Source of the DNA: Chloroflexota bacterium
Lineage (GTDB): Bacteria; Chloroflexota; Anaerolineae; Fen-1058
DNA: 17,004 nt
Direction of reading: 5' to 3'
NCBI GenBank assembly: GCA_016219235.1
Contig: JACRBO010000482.1
Location: forward strand, 1 to 17,004
The notes under the pieces were generated by a model that ran no database searches, was not told the DNA's origin, and worked only from the letters and a program-made list of their open reading frames with translations. This document shows positions 1-7,599 of the stretch, one piece after another. Both the position numbers and the translations under genes were made by a program. Within the stretch, counting starts at the first letter, position 1. Every line of letters begins with the position of its first letter.

Positions 1-2127
1 CAGGGCAAGCCAATTGATTACATTATCCTGCAGGTGAACCCGCTCTATGAAAAGCTGCTCGGCCTGAAACGCGATCAGGTTGTTGGGCGTTTAGCCACCG
101 CGGCTTACGGGGTCACAGAAGCTCCATATCTGGAGGTCTATGCACGAGTGGCCGCTACAGGTAAACCCGCCCGTTTTGAAACGTACTTCACGCCGCTCGA
201 TCGTTTTTTTGATATTTCTGTGATTTCAACCGGGCCAGGCCAATTTGCTACGATGTTCGTGGACATCAGTCAGCAGAAACAGGCCCAAGTTGAGCTGAGC
301 AACGTCGCGAAATTTCCAGAAGAGAATCCGTATCCAGTCATGCGCTTTCGACGGGACGGCCAGATTCTGTATGCCAATGCAGCGGGACGGGCCTTGCTGG
401 CAACGTGGGAGCGCGCGGTGGGCGATCTGGCCCCGGCGTTCTGGTGTCAGGTTGCCGCCGACGTACATGCCAATCAATCGAAGCGGTCGATTGACATCGA
501 GCAGGACGAGCGGGTCTGGTCGTTGTTTGTGACGGCCGTGGCCGACACGGACTACGTCAATCTGTATGGGCGTGACATCACCGAACGGGTACGGGCGGAG
601 CAGGCGCTGCGCGAGAGTGAAGCGCGTTTCCGGCAGGCTGTACTGAACGCGCCCGTCCCGATGATGATTCACGACGAAGACGATCAGATCTATCAACTCA
701 GCCAGGGCTGGACAAAGTATTCCGGTTACACATTGGCCGACATTCCTACGATGGGCGACTGGACTGAGCGCGCTTACGGCCAACGCAGCGGCTTTGCCAA
801 AGACTATATCGACAGCCTGTTCCAGATTGATGAGACGGTTAGCAATGGCGAATGGGTGATTCAGACCCGTGACGGTCAACCGCGAACCTGGGACTTCTAC
901 ACGACGCCCTTGAGCCAGTCCGGCCGCGGCCAGCGACTGTTGCTCAGTATTGCCGTCGACGTGACCGATCGCAAACGTGTCGAAAACGAGATCCGCGCGC
1001 TCAACGCCGAACTGGAACAGCGTGTGACCGATCGAACAGCCGAGTTGAGCGACCTCTACAATAACGCACCGTGCGGCTATCATTCACTGGACGCCGACGG
1101 CCGGTTTGTGCGCGTCAACGACACCGAATTGACCTGGCTGGGCTATTCGCGCGCGGAGATTGTCGGCGGGCTGAAGTTTGCCGATCTGCTCACACCGGCC
1201 AGCGTGCGCACTTTTCAAGAGACCTTTCCCGCTTTCAAAGAACGCGGCTGGATAAGCGACCTGGAATTTGAAATGGTGCGGAAAGACGGCTCGCGCTTGC
1301 CCGTTTTGCTCAGCGCGACCGCCGTGCGTGATGCGGCCGGACACTATCTCATGAGCCGCTCGACGATCGTGGATCACACGGAACGTCATCGGGCGGAAGA
1401 GGCCATGCGCCTGTATCAGAGCCGGCTCGAAGCCGCTTACCGTGAACTGGAGGCGTTCTCCTATTCGATCTCGCACGATTTGCGGGCGCCGCTGCGCGCC
1501 CTGGATGGCTTCTCGCGCATTCTGCTCGAAGACCACGCTTCACATCTGGATGCTGCCGCGCAGCGCTACTTGCACATTGTGCGCCGCAATGCCCAGCAAA
1601 TGGGCCAGTTGATTGATGACTTGCTGGTCTTCTCCCGGCTGAGCCGTCAACCCTTGAACAAACAGCCGGTCGATCTGACGGCCTTGATCACACAGGTGCT
1701 CGACGACTTGCGCGCCGCCGAAGGCGATCGGTCGATCGAGATCACGATCGGCGATCTGCCACCCGGCCAGGCCGATCTGGCGCTGCTGAAACAGGTGTTG
1801 ATTAATCTGATCGCCAATGCCCTGAAGTTTACGGCGAAGCGCACTTCCGCCCGGATCGAAATCGGGTGTAAGATAGACGCAAGTACGCCGATCTACTTTG
1901 TCAGCGACAACGGCGCCGGCTTCGATATGCAGTATGCCGACAAACTCTTTGGGGTGTTCCAGCGCTTGCATCGCGCCGAAGACTATGCCGGTACGGGGGT
2001 CGGCCTGGCGATTGTGAAGCGCATTATCGAGCGCCATGGCGGCCGGGTCTGGGCCGACGCCCGCGAGGGTGAAGGCGCGACGTTTTACTTTACCTTGGGA
2101 GTCTCTGATGACCGACAAACCGATTGA
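1..2127 (+). CDS. Multi-PAS sensor histidine kinase, 5' end outside the window
   Basis: Cytosolic sensor kinase expected to autophosphorylate on histidine and pass phosphate to a receiver. The frame is open from base 1 and the first codons already read as PAS-domain sequence, so the true start lies upstream and the GTG at 34 is not a start. Counting from base 1 (708 codons): PAS domains at about 1-87, 100-193, 203-320 and 348-455, the last preceded by a coiled-coil stretch. HisKA follows at about 478-545 with SHDLRAPL and phosphoacceptor His492 (nt 1474-1476), then HATPase_c at about 590-700 with an N-box ([11 protein letters not shown]), DNGAGF and GTGVGLAIV. The HisKA/ATPase half resembles the phytochrome-type kinase group. 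No membrane segment is visible in this part. The stop overlaps the next gene by 20 nt, implying translational coupling. The ligand sensed by the PAS array cannot be read from sequence. Confidence 0.95.
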   Translation, partial: QGKPIDYIILQVNPLYEKLLGLKRDQVVGRLATAAYGVTEAPYLEVYARVAATGKPARFETYFTPLDRFFDISVISTGPGQFATMFVDISQQKQAQVELSNVAKFPEENPYPVMRFRRDGQILYANAAGRALLATWERAVGDLAPAFWCQVAADVHANQSKRSIDIEQDERVWSLFVTAVADTDYVNLYGRDITERVRAEQALRESEARFRQAVLNAPVPMMIHDEDDQIYQLSQGWTKYSGYTLADIPTMGDWTERAYGQRSGFAKDYIDSLFQIDETVSNGEWVIQTRDGQPRTWDFYTTPLSQSGRGQRLLLSIAVDVTDRKRVENEIRALNAELEQRVTDRTAELSDLYNNAPCGYHSLDADGRFVRVNDTELTWLGYSRAEIVGGLKFADLLTPASVRTFQETFPAFKERGWISDLEFEMVRKDGSRLPVLLSATAVRDAAGHYLMSRSTIVDHTERHRAEEAMRLYQSRLEAAYRELEAFSYSISHDLRAPLRALDGFSRILLEDHASHLDAAAQRYLHIVRRNAQQMGQLIDDLLVFSRLSRQPLNKQPVDLTALITQVLDDLRAAEGDRSIEITIGDLPPGQADLALLKQVLINLIANALKFTAKRTSARIEIGCKIDASTPIYFVSDNGAGFDMQYADKLFGVFQRLHRAEDYAGTGVGLAIVKRIIERHGGRVWADAREGEGATFYFTLGVSDDRQTD

Positions 2128-2551
2128 AATCTTGCTGGTTGAAGACAACCCGGACGATGTTGAGTTGGCGCTGCACGCCTTGAAGAAGAACAATCTGCAC
2201 AACCCCATTCAAGTCGTGCGGGACGGCGCGGAAGCCCTGGAGTTCATCTTCGGGACTGGTGCGTTTGCGGGACGCGATCTGGCTCAGGTACCCCGGTTGA
2301 TTCTGCTCGATTTGAAACTGCCCAAGATCGACGGGCTGGAAGTCTTGCGGCGCGTCAAAGCCGATCCTCAGGCGCGCTTGATCCCGATTGTGGTGTTGAC
2401 CTCCTCGCGTGAAGAGCGTGATATTGTCAGCAGCTACCAGCTGGGTGTGAACAGTTACATCGTCAAGCCGGTTGATTTTCAGCAGTTCACGGAAGCCGTC
2501 CGCGATTTGGGTTTCTACTGGCTGTTGCTCAATCAACCACCGCAAGTGTGA
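2108..2551 (+). CDS. Single-domain response regulator, Rcp1-like
   Basis: A stand-alone receiver of 147 residues with no output domain. It probably shuttles phosphate from the upstream kinase or acts by protein contact. The acidic pair Glu12/Asp13 in VEDNPDD, phosphoacceptor Asp68 in LLDLKLP, Thr98 in VVLTSS and Lys120 in IVKPVD are all present. The insert after helix 2 ([12 protein letters not shown]) and the [10 protein letters not shown] motif are typical of the phytochrome-associated Rcp1 receiver family. I chose ATG 2108 because it follows GGGAG by 6 nt and the protein then begins just before the first beta strand; a longer frame opening at 2036 would lie inside the kinase's ATPase domain. 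It overlaps the kinase by 20 nt, and the next gene begins 27 nt after its stop. The partner kinase is inferred from adjacency. Confidence 0.95.
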   Translation: MTDKPIEILLVEDNPDDVELALHALKKNNLHNPIQVVRDGAEALEFIFGTGAFAGRDLAQVPRLILLDLKLPKIDGLEVLRRVKADPQARLIPIVVLTSSREERDIVSSYQLGVNSYIVKPVDFQQFTEAVRDLGFYWLLLNQPPQV

Positions 2552-2578
2552 CGATGTGTGGGCGAAGGCAGGGGATGT

Positions 2579-4561
2579 ATGTCTGATTCATTGCGGGTGT
2601 TGATCCTTGAAGATCGGCCCGACGATGCCGAACTCGTTGCGCTGGAGCTCAAGCGGGCCGGTTTCCAGCCCGATTGGCGTCGCGTGGACACCGCGGCCGA
2701 TTATGCGGCAGCGCTGTCCGAACCGCTCGACCTGATCCTGGCCGACTACAATCTGCCGCAGTTTAACGCGCTCAAGGCCCTCCAATTGTTGCAGGAACGC
2801 CGGCTCAGCATTCCGTTTATCGTCGTCACGGGCAGCACGCGCGAAGAAGCCGCCGTCGAATGTATGCAGCTCGGCGCGGCCGATTATCTGATTAAGGATC
2901 GGCTGGCACGGCTGGGCCAATCGGTGCGGCACGCGCTGGATCAGAAACGCTTGCGCGATGAGAGCGATCGGGCGGAGCAGGCCCTGCGCGAATCCGAGCA
3001 GCGGTATCGCGCCATCTTCGATGGGGTGCGCGACGCTATCTTTGTTGAAGCGCCGGACGGCCGCATACTCGATGTGAACGCCAGCGCTTGCGAAATGTAC
3101 CGCGACACGCGCGAGAATTTGCTGCGCAAGACCGTGTTTGATCTGGTGCCGCGCGGCCAGCCCGTCTTGATGGCCGGTGGAACGCTTGACCCTGAAACGG
3201 CGGGCCATGCGCTCGAAACGGTCAATGTGCGCGCCACTGGCGAAACGTTTCCGGTCGAACTCACCAGCCGCCTGACGTCGATCCACGGCCAGCGTGTCAT
3301 GCTGGTGACGGTGCGTGACATCACGCAGCGCAAGCAGCGCGAGTTGGAGTTGGAGTCCATTGCCTACGTTAGCTCGGCCTTGCGCGGAGCCGCCACCCGT
3401 GCCGAGATGCTCCCCGTCATTCTGGACCTGCTGATGCGCCTGTTTAATGCCGATGGAGCCACTTTGTCGGTGTATCAACCTCCAACTGAAGAGATTACGA
3501 CCCTTATGGCGCGCGGTGCATTGGCCGGGTTCACCGGCGTGCAGTTTCGGTTGGGCGAGGGGATTATCGGTCACGTCATCGCCACGCGCCAGCCGTATGT
3601 CAGCGCAGATGTGCAAGCCGACGGACGCCTGGTCTACCCCGAGCGGTGGGGAACAGTGCGGGCAGTCGCGTGCGTACCCCTGATTGCCGACGACCAGATC
3701 ATCGGGGCGGTCTGGGCTGGCCGTGAGCAGCCCGCCTTTAGCCGCGAAGAGCTGCGGATCTTGAACGCGGTAGCCGACATCGCCGCCAACGCGCTGTATC
3801 GCGCCAACGTGGTCGAGACGTTGGAGCAGCGTGTGACCGAACGCACCCAGGCTCTGGAACAGGCCAACGAGCGGCTGACCGAACTTGATCGGTTAAAATC
3901 AAAATTCGTGTCAGATGTCTCGCATGAGCTGCGTACGCCGGTGACCAGCCTGGTGCTCTATCTCAGTTTGCTGGAGCGTGGCAAGCCGGAGAAACGCACG
4001 CACTACTTAGCGGCCTTGAACGACCAGGCGGCCCGCCTGACTACGCTGATCGAAGACATTCTCGATCTGTCACGGTTGGAGCGCGATCAATCGGCGGCCG
4101 TCCTGGGGCCGATCGATCTTAACGCGCTGATCGCGCCGGTGTTGGTGGCGCATCAACCTCGCGCGGATGCGGTCGGCTTGCAGCTGACGTTTGAGCCGCA
4201 GCCGGATCTGTCGGCGATACAGGGCGAGCCTAACCAACTCACCCAGGTGATTACCAATCTGGTGGCCAATGCCGTCAATTACACTCCGGCGGGCCGGGTT
4301 CAAGTCCGCACCTTTAGCGAAGACGGGCACATCTGCGTGCAGGTCAAGGATACCGGTCTGGGCGTTGACCCGGAGGATATTCCGCATTTGTTTGATCGTT
4401 TCTATCGGGGCAAACGGACGGTGCAGGCTAACCTGCCCGGCAGCGGTCTGGGCCTGGCGATTGTCAAAGAGATCGTTCAGGCGCATGGCGGCACGCTTGA
4501 CGTGGTAAGCTCGGTTGGGCAGGGCAGCACGTTTACGGTCAGATTTCCGCTGGCGCACTAA
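2579..4561 (+). CDS. Hybrid sensor kinase: receiver-PAS-GAF-HisKA-HATPase
   Basis: A 660-residue cytosolic kinase with an N-terminal receiver (about 5-122; EDRPDD, phosphoacceptor Asp56 in LADYNLP, Thr84 in VVTGST, Lys106 in LIKDRL). A PAS domain (about 139-255), a GAF domain (about 260-408), a coiled-coil and HisKA with SHELRTP follow, with phosphoacceptor His449. The HATPase_c domain (about 548-658) has TNLVANAVNYT, DTGLGV and GSGLGLAIV. An N-terminal receiver suggests the kinase is itself phosphorylated by the upstream kinase or by the adjacent receiver, making a relay; this is inferred from gene order. ATG 2579 is preferred over the in-frame GTG 2558 because a purine-rich AGGCAGGGG sits just upstream and the receiver's first strand starts immediately after it. 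It is the last gene of the block and is followed by a strong terminator. No DNA-binding regulator is encoded here. Confidence 0.95.
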   Translation: MSDSLRVLILEDRPDDAELVALELKRAGFQPDWRRVDTAADYAAALSEPLDLILADYNLPQFNALKALQLLQERRLSIPFIVVTGSTREEAAVECMQLGAADYLIKDRLARLGQSVRHALDQKRLRDESDRAEQALRESEQRYRAIFDGVRDAIFVEAPDGRILDVNASACEMYRDTRENLLRKTVFDLVPRGQPVLMAGGTLDPETAGHALETVNVRATGETFPVELTSRLTSIHGQRVMLVTVRDITQRKQRELELESIAYVSSALRGAATRAEMLPVILDLLMRLFNADGATLSVYQPPTEEITTLMARGALAGFTGVQFRLGEGIIGHVIATRQPYVSADVQADGRLVYPERWGTVRAVACVPLIADDQIIGAVWAGREQPAFSREELRILNAVADIAANALYRANVVETLEQRVTERTQALEQANERLTELDRLKSKFVSDVSHELRTPVTSLVLYLSLLERGKPEKRTHYLAALNDQAARLTTLIEDILDLSRLERDQSAAVLGPIDLNALIAPVLVAHQPRADAVGLQLTFEPQPDLSAIQGEPNQLTQVITNLVANAVNYTPAGRVQVRTFSEDGHICVQVKDTGLGVDPEDIPHLFDRFYRGKRTVQANLPGSGLGLAIVKEIVQAHGGTLDVVSSVGQGSTFTVRFPLAH

Positions 4562-4576
4562 CAAGGTTCCGGCCAG

Positions 4577-4615
4577 AAGCGCCACCGCTGGGGATTATTG
4601 TCCAGCGGGGCGCTT
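4577..4615 (+). terminator. Intrinsic terminator of the signalling block
   Basis: Stem AAGCGCC-(A)CC-GCTGG pairs with CCAGC-GG-GGCGCTT, with one bulged A and a 10-nt loop, followed by TTTGTTG. It starts 15 nt after the hybrid kinase stop codon and separates that block from the cyd genes. Confidence 0.85.
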
Positions 4616-4617
4616 TG

Positions 4618-4646
4618 TTGTCGCATGACAAATGGATCGTTATAAA
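4618..4646 (+). promoter_or_regulatory. Candidate sigma-70-type promoter of cydAB
   Basis: TTGTCG at 4618-4623, a 17-nt spacer and TATAAA at 4641-4646 give 4/6 and 5/6 matches to the consensus. It lies in a short AT-rich stretch directly after the terminator. A start near 4653 would leave a ~190-nt leader before cydA. It is the best candidate by eye but is unproven. Confidence 0.45.
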
Positions 4647-4660
4647 ATGATATTTATCAC
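4647..4660 (+). promoter_or_regulatory. FNR/CRP-type palindrome in the cydA promoter
   Basis: TGAT-ATTT-ATCA (4648-4659) keeps both core half-sites and the 4-nt spacing of the FNR consensus TTGAT-N4-ATCAA; only the outermost T/A differ. It overlaps the predicted transcription start, a position usually associated with repression. FNR-family control of cyd genes is known in E. coli; its relevance here is inferred. Confidence 0.45.
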
Positions 4661-4774
4661 TTTTTATATCACCCGATTGGCTGTATCTTGATTCAAGACT
4701 GAGTTTATCTGGTTTATCTGGAATTTCCCGTGGAAATCACCTCATCAATCATTACCCTGTTTGAGGAGCTGCCT

Positions 4775-4792
4775 ATGGCGAAGTCGCAGTAG
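4775..4792 (+). other. Possible 5-codon upstream ORF in the cydA leader
   Basis: ATG 4775 follows GAGGAG (4763-4768) by 6 nt and reads MAKSQ before TAG at 4790-4792, 50 nt upstream of the cydA start. The same frame can be opened earlier at GTG 4730, giving 20 codons, but without a good ribosome site there. It is either a leader peptide or a chance arrangement. Confidence 0.25.
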
Positions 4793-4842
4793 CGTCAGGG
4801 GAGCGGGCATCTGTGCGGGGAGATTAAGCAAGGAGACATGAA

Positions 4843-6201
4843 GTGGATTCATTGCTGTTGGCTCAATTGCAGTTTGGCATCACTACCGTCTATCACTTTT
4901 TCTTTGTGCCATTGACGCTGGGCCTGTCGGTGTTGGTGGCCGTGATGCAGACGATTTACTATCGCACCGGCAACGAGGTCTATAAACAGATGACCCGGTT
5001 CTGGGGCAAATTGTTCTTGATCAATTTTGCGATGGGTGTGGTGACCGGCATCGTGCAGGAGTTTCAGTTTGGCATGAACTGGTCGGAGTATTCGCGCTTT
5101 GTGGGCGACATTTTTGGCGCGCCGCTGGCGATTGAAGCCTTGATGGCGTTCTTCATCGAATCGACGTTCCTGGGCGTGTGGTTCTTCGGCTGGGATAAGA
5201 TCTCCAAGAAGGCGCATTTAGCGGCGATTTGGTTGGTGGCCTGTGCGTCGAACCTGTCGGCGTTGTGGATTCTGATCGCCAACTCGTTCATGCAGCAGCC
5301 GACGGGCTACGTGCTCAATAACGGGCGCGCAGAGATGGTGGACTTTCTGGCGCTGCTGCGCAATCCCAGCGTGTGGGTCCAGTTCCCGCACGTGTTTACG
5401 GCGGGCATCACGACGGCGGCGTTCTTCATTCTGGGCATCAGCGCCTGGCATTTGCTGCGCAAGAGCAATCTGGACTTCTTCAAGAAGTCGGTGCAGATTG
5501 CCGTGATTGCGGCGTTGATTGGCACGCTGGGCGTGGCCGTAATCGGTCACAGTCAGGCGCAACACATGGTCCAAACCCAGCCGATGAAGATGGCGGCGGC
5601 CGAGGGCTTGTTCAATAGCGAAAGCCCCGCGTCGTTCTCACTGCTCACGATCGGGACGCTGGATGGCCGCAGTGAGGTGTTCTCGATTCGCCTGCCGGCG
5701 TTGTTGAGCCTGCTGTCTTACAACCAGCTGACGGGTGAAGTGCGCGGGTTGAATCAACTGAATGCCGAATATCAGCAGACCTATGGGCCGGGCGACTACC
5801 TGCCGCCGGTGCCGTTGATCTATTGGAATTTCCGCGCGATGGTGGGGGCCGGCTTCTTGATGATTGCGCTGGCCGCGCTGGCGATGTATCTGCTGCTGAA
5901 GAACAAGTTTGAGAGCAGCCCGCGTTTCCTGAAGATTTTGCCGCTGGCGATACTGCTGCCTTACGTCGGCACGGCGACCGGCTGGTTGATGACGGAACTG
6001 GGCCGCCAGCCGTGGATCGTCTTCGGGCTGATGAAGACCGCCGATGGCGTGTCGACCTCCGTCGATAGTTTCTCGGTGTTGATCACGCTGGTGCTGTACA
6101 CAGCCGTGTACGCCGGGCTGATGGTCGTCACGATCGGGCTGTTGCGCCGTTTTGCCAAAAGCGATCCCGTCAAGGATGCGCAGCCGGTTGGCGCGTACTA
6201 A
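4843..6201 (+). CDS. cydA: Cytochrome bd quinol oxidase subunit I
   Basis: Haem-bearing subunit of the bd-type terminal oxidase in the cytoplasmic membrane, which oxidises quinol and reduces O2 to water. The 452 residues contain the multiple hydrophobic helices expected. The haem ligands are visible: His18 in VYHFFFVPLTLG (b595), His183 in VQFPHVF and Met383 in GWLMTELGRQPW (b558). The acidic residues Glu98 and Glu106 lie in the segment IEALMAFFIEST. The quinol-site pair Lys249/Glu254 is present in QPMKMAAAE. The Q-loop is short, as in the Geobacillus-type enzymes, and lacks the E. coli C-terminal Q-loop insert. GTG 4843 is the start: AAGGAG (4830-4835) lies 7 nt upstream, and the ATG at 4838 is in another frame that soon stops. 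cydB follows after 54 nt. Confidence 0.97.
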   Translation: MDSLLLAQLQFGITTVYHFFFVPLTLGLSVLVAVMQTIYYRTGNEVYKQMTRFWGKLFLINFAMGVVTGIVQEFQFGMNWSEYSRFVGDIFGAPLAIEALMAFFIESTFLGVWFFGWDKISKKAHLAAIWLVACASNLSALWILIANSFMQQPTGYVLNNGRAEMVDFLALLRNPSVWVQFPHVFTAGITTAAFFILGISAWHLLRKSNLDFFKKSVQIAVIAALIGTLGVAVIGHSQAQHMVQTQPMKMAAAEGLFNSESPASFSLLTIGTLDGRSEVFSIRLPALLSLLSYNQLTGEVRGLNQLNAEYQQTYGPGDYLPPVPLIYWNFRAMVGAGFLMIALAALAMYLLLKNKFESSPRFLKILPLAILLPYVGTATGWLMTELGRQPWIVFGLMKTADGVSTSVDSFSVLITLVLYTAVYAGLMVVTIGLLRRFAKSDPVKDAQPVGAY

Positions 6202-6213
6202 CCCCCACCCCAA

Positions 6214-6239
6214 CCCTCCCCCGTTCAGACAGAGGAGGG
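6214..6239 (+). repeat. C-rich/G-rich hairpin between cydA and cydB
   Basis: CCCTCC (6214-6219) pairs with GGAGGG (6234-6239) across a 14-nt loop, within a C-tract that begins just after the cydA stop and ends a few bases before the cydB ribosome site. It resembles the short intergenic repeats that litter such genomes. It could also stabilise the upstream mRNA or modulate cydB translation. Confidence 0.4.
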
Positions 6240-6255
6240 AGTTAAGGAGAACATC

Positions 6256-7281
6256 ATGGATCCTGAATTCTTGCGAACCCTGTGGTTCATTCTGATTGCG
6301 GTGTTGTGGACGGGCTTCTTTTTCCTGGAAGGCTTCGACTATGGCGTGGGCATCCTGCTGCCCTTCGTCGCCAAGGACGACGTCGATCGTCGGGTGGTCA
6401 TCAACACGATCGGGCCGTTCTGGGACGGCAATGAAGTGTGGCTGTTGACGGCGGGCGGTGCGATCTTCGCCGCGTTCCCCAACTGGTACGCCACCATGTT
6501 CAGCGGTTTCTATCTGGCGTTGGGTGTGGTGTTGATCGCGCTAATCATGCGCGGCGTGGCCTTTGAATTTCGCAGCAAGAACAAGAAGCCGGAGTGGCGC
6601 GCTTTCTGGGACTGGGCGATCTTCGGTGGGAGTTTAGTCCCGGCGCTGTTGATGGGTGTGGCGTTTGGCAACCTGCTGCAGGGCGTGCCGATCAATGAAA
6701 AGATGCAGTTCACAGGCAACTTCTTCTCGCTGCTCAGCCCGTACACGCTCATCGCCGGGATCTACGGCCTGGTGCTGATGATCCTGCACGGCGCGATCTA
6801 CCTGAGCATGAAGGCCGAAGGCGAAGTGTCCGAGAAGGCCAACAAAATCGCCGGGCGGCTGTGGCCGATCTCGCTGGTGGTGTTGGTCGTCACGATCATC
6901 GCCAGCAACCTGTTCACCGACATGTTCAGCAAGTTGGGCGTCAACCCGGGCATCATCCCGTTGTCGGGTATCGCCACGCTGCTGGCGTCGGGTTGGTTCA
7001 TTCGCAACAAACACAATGGCTGGGCCTTTGCGATGACGGGCGTGACGATTGCGACGAGCGTGATCACGATTTTCCTGACGCTCTTCCCGCGCGTGATGGT
7101 CAGCAGCACCAATCCCGCCTACAGCCTGACGATCCAGAACGCCTCATCGACGCCGTACACCCTGTCGGTGATGACGATCGTCGCGGTCATCTTCGTCCCG
7201 ATCGTGCTGGCGTATCAAGGCTGGACGTACTACACCTTCCGCAAGCGCGTGACGCGCCAATCCGTGCAGACGCAGGCTTAA
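6256..7281 (+). CDS. cydB: Cytochrome bd quinol oxidase subunit II
   Basis: Partner of CydA in the membrane oxidase, 341 residues, the usual family size, with about eight or nine hydrophobic helices. Recognisable family segments are LEGFDYGVGILLPF near residue 24, GPFWDGNEVWLL near 53, and LIALIMRGVAFEFR near 93. The CydB half carries no haem but scaffolds CydA and contributes to oxygen and proton access. ATG 6256 is preceded by AAGGAG (6244-6249) with 6-nt spacing. It is 54 nt downstream of cydA on the same strand and certainly co-transcribed with it. A large hairpin follows 37 nt after the stop, where the oxidase message may end or be processed before the small ORF and cydDC. There is no frame damage and no oddity in the protein. 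Confidence 0.96.
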   Translation: MDPEFLRTLWFILIAVLWTGFFFLEGFDYGVGILLPFVAKDDVDRRVVINTIGPFWDGNEVWLLTAGGAIFAAFPNWYATMFSGFYLALGVVLIALIMRGVAFEFRSKNKKPEWRAFWDWAIFGGSLVPALLMGVAFGNLLQGVPINEKMQFTGNFFSLLSPYTLIAGIYGLVLMILHGAIYLSMKAEGEVSEKANKIAGRLWPISLVVLVVTIIASNLFTDMFSKLGVNPGIIPLSGIATLLASGWFIRNKHNGWAFAMTGVTIATSVITIFLTLFPRVMVSSTNPAYSLTIQNASSTPYTLSVMTIVAVIFVPIVLAYQGWTYYTFRKRVTRQSVQTQA

Positions 7282-7318
7282 CTACATCGACTGACCTTTC
7301 TTTGAGGCTGTTACACTC

Positions 7319-7371
7319 ATCGGGGCGCGCCAGCACAGGGCATTGACGACTCTGTGACGGCGTGCCCCGAT
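7319..7371 (+). terminator. Long hairpin after cydB
   Basis: A 13-bp outer stem (ATCGGGGCGCGCC with GGCGTGCCCCGAT, one G-T wobble) is followed by a second 5-bp stem CACAG/CTGTG inside it. No T-run follows, only AGGTTTAT, so it could be a weak terminator, an mRNA-end protector or an intergenic palindrome. Confidence 0.5.
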
Positions 7372-7382
7372 AGGTTTATAAT
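7353..7382 (+). promoter_or_regulatory. Possible promoter of the small ORF
   Basis: A perfect TATAAT lies at 7377-7382, 20 nt before the start codon of the 55-codon ORF. The best -35 at 18-nt spacing is TGTGAC (7353-7358), which is weak and lies inside the 3' arm of the hairpin. A secondary promoter for the small ORF, the DUF4442 gene and cydDC is plausible. Confidence 0.35.
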
Positions 7383-7402
7383 GAGGCATAGGAGCAACGT
7401 CC

Positions 7403-7570
7403 ATGCCCACCGAACGCCAACGCCGCGCTGATGTGATCCGATTGATTGTCACTACCCGTGAGCGCTTTCCGCACACGCCGCGCATCACCGAAGCCATGCG
7501 GCGGTTGATCTGGCGCTACGCGCTGCCGGTAAAGCCGAAGCGGAAACGAAAAGTGAAGAATGATGAGTGA
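7403..7570 (+). CDS. Small highly basic protein, 55 residues, unrecognised
   Basis: I do not recognise this protein. The frame ATG 7403 to TGA 7570 is supported by AGGAG 8 nt upstream, a TATAAT box 20 nt upstream, and tight packing before the next gene (20 nt). The protein begins MPTERQRRADVIRLIV and ends in a lysine/arginine-rich tail (KPKRKRKVKND), with an amphipathic, Arg-rich middle. It has no membrane segment and no cysteines. Strong positive charge suggests nucleic-acid or ribosome contact, but that is only inference. Its stop codon lies within the first unit of a 7-bp tandem repeat, so its natural C-terminus may have been altered by that repeat. It sits between cydB and the cydDC end of the cluster and is probably read in the same direction as part of it. 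Confidence 0.45.
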   Translation: MPTERQRRADVIRLIVTTRERFPHTPRITEAMRRLIWRYALPVKPKRKRKVKNDE

Positions 7571-7599
7571 CGAGTGACGAGTGACGAGTAATGAGTGAT
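7565..7599 (+). repeat. Heptamer tandem repeat spanning a stop and a start codon
   Basis: Five consecutive 7-bp units: GAGTGAC three times, then GAGTAAT and GAGTGAT. The first unit holds the TGA of the small ORF and the fourth-fifth units hold the ATG of the DUF4442 gene. The reverse complement of the same unit recurs at 9983-10003. Confidence 0.9.

Noticed and set aside
226..1083. Long open frame on the minus strand (285 codons), with similar ones at 2588-3616 and 8435-9307
   Set aside because: They lie antisense to clear kinase and ABC genes, have His/Arg/Gln-rich compositions typical of reversed GC-rich codons, and show no family motifs.
2036..2107. Longer N-terminus for the receiver gene
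   Set aside because: It would sit inside the kinase ATPase domain and add sequence with no receiver homology; ATG 2108 has a ribosome site.
4838..4900. ATG 4838 as the cydA start
   Set aside because: It is in a different frame that soon stops; GTG 4843 gives the correct CydA N-terminus.
6258..6270. Adjacent GGATCC and GAATTC at the cydB start, like a cloning site
   Set aside because: They encode the normal CydB N-terminus (DPEF), and no vector sequence is present.
7565..7599. CRISPR-like array, also considered at 9859-10010
   Set aside because: The units are 7 bp and contiguous, with no spacers and no cas genes nearby.
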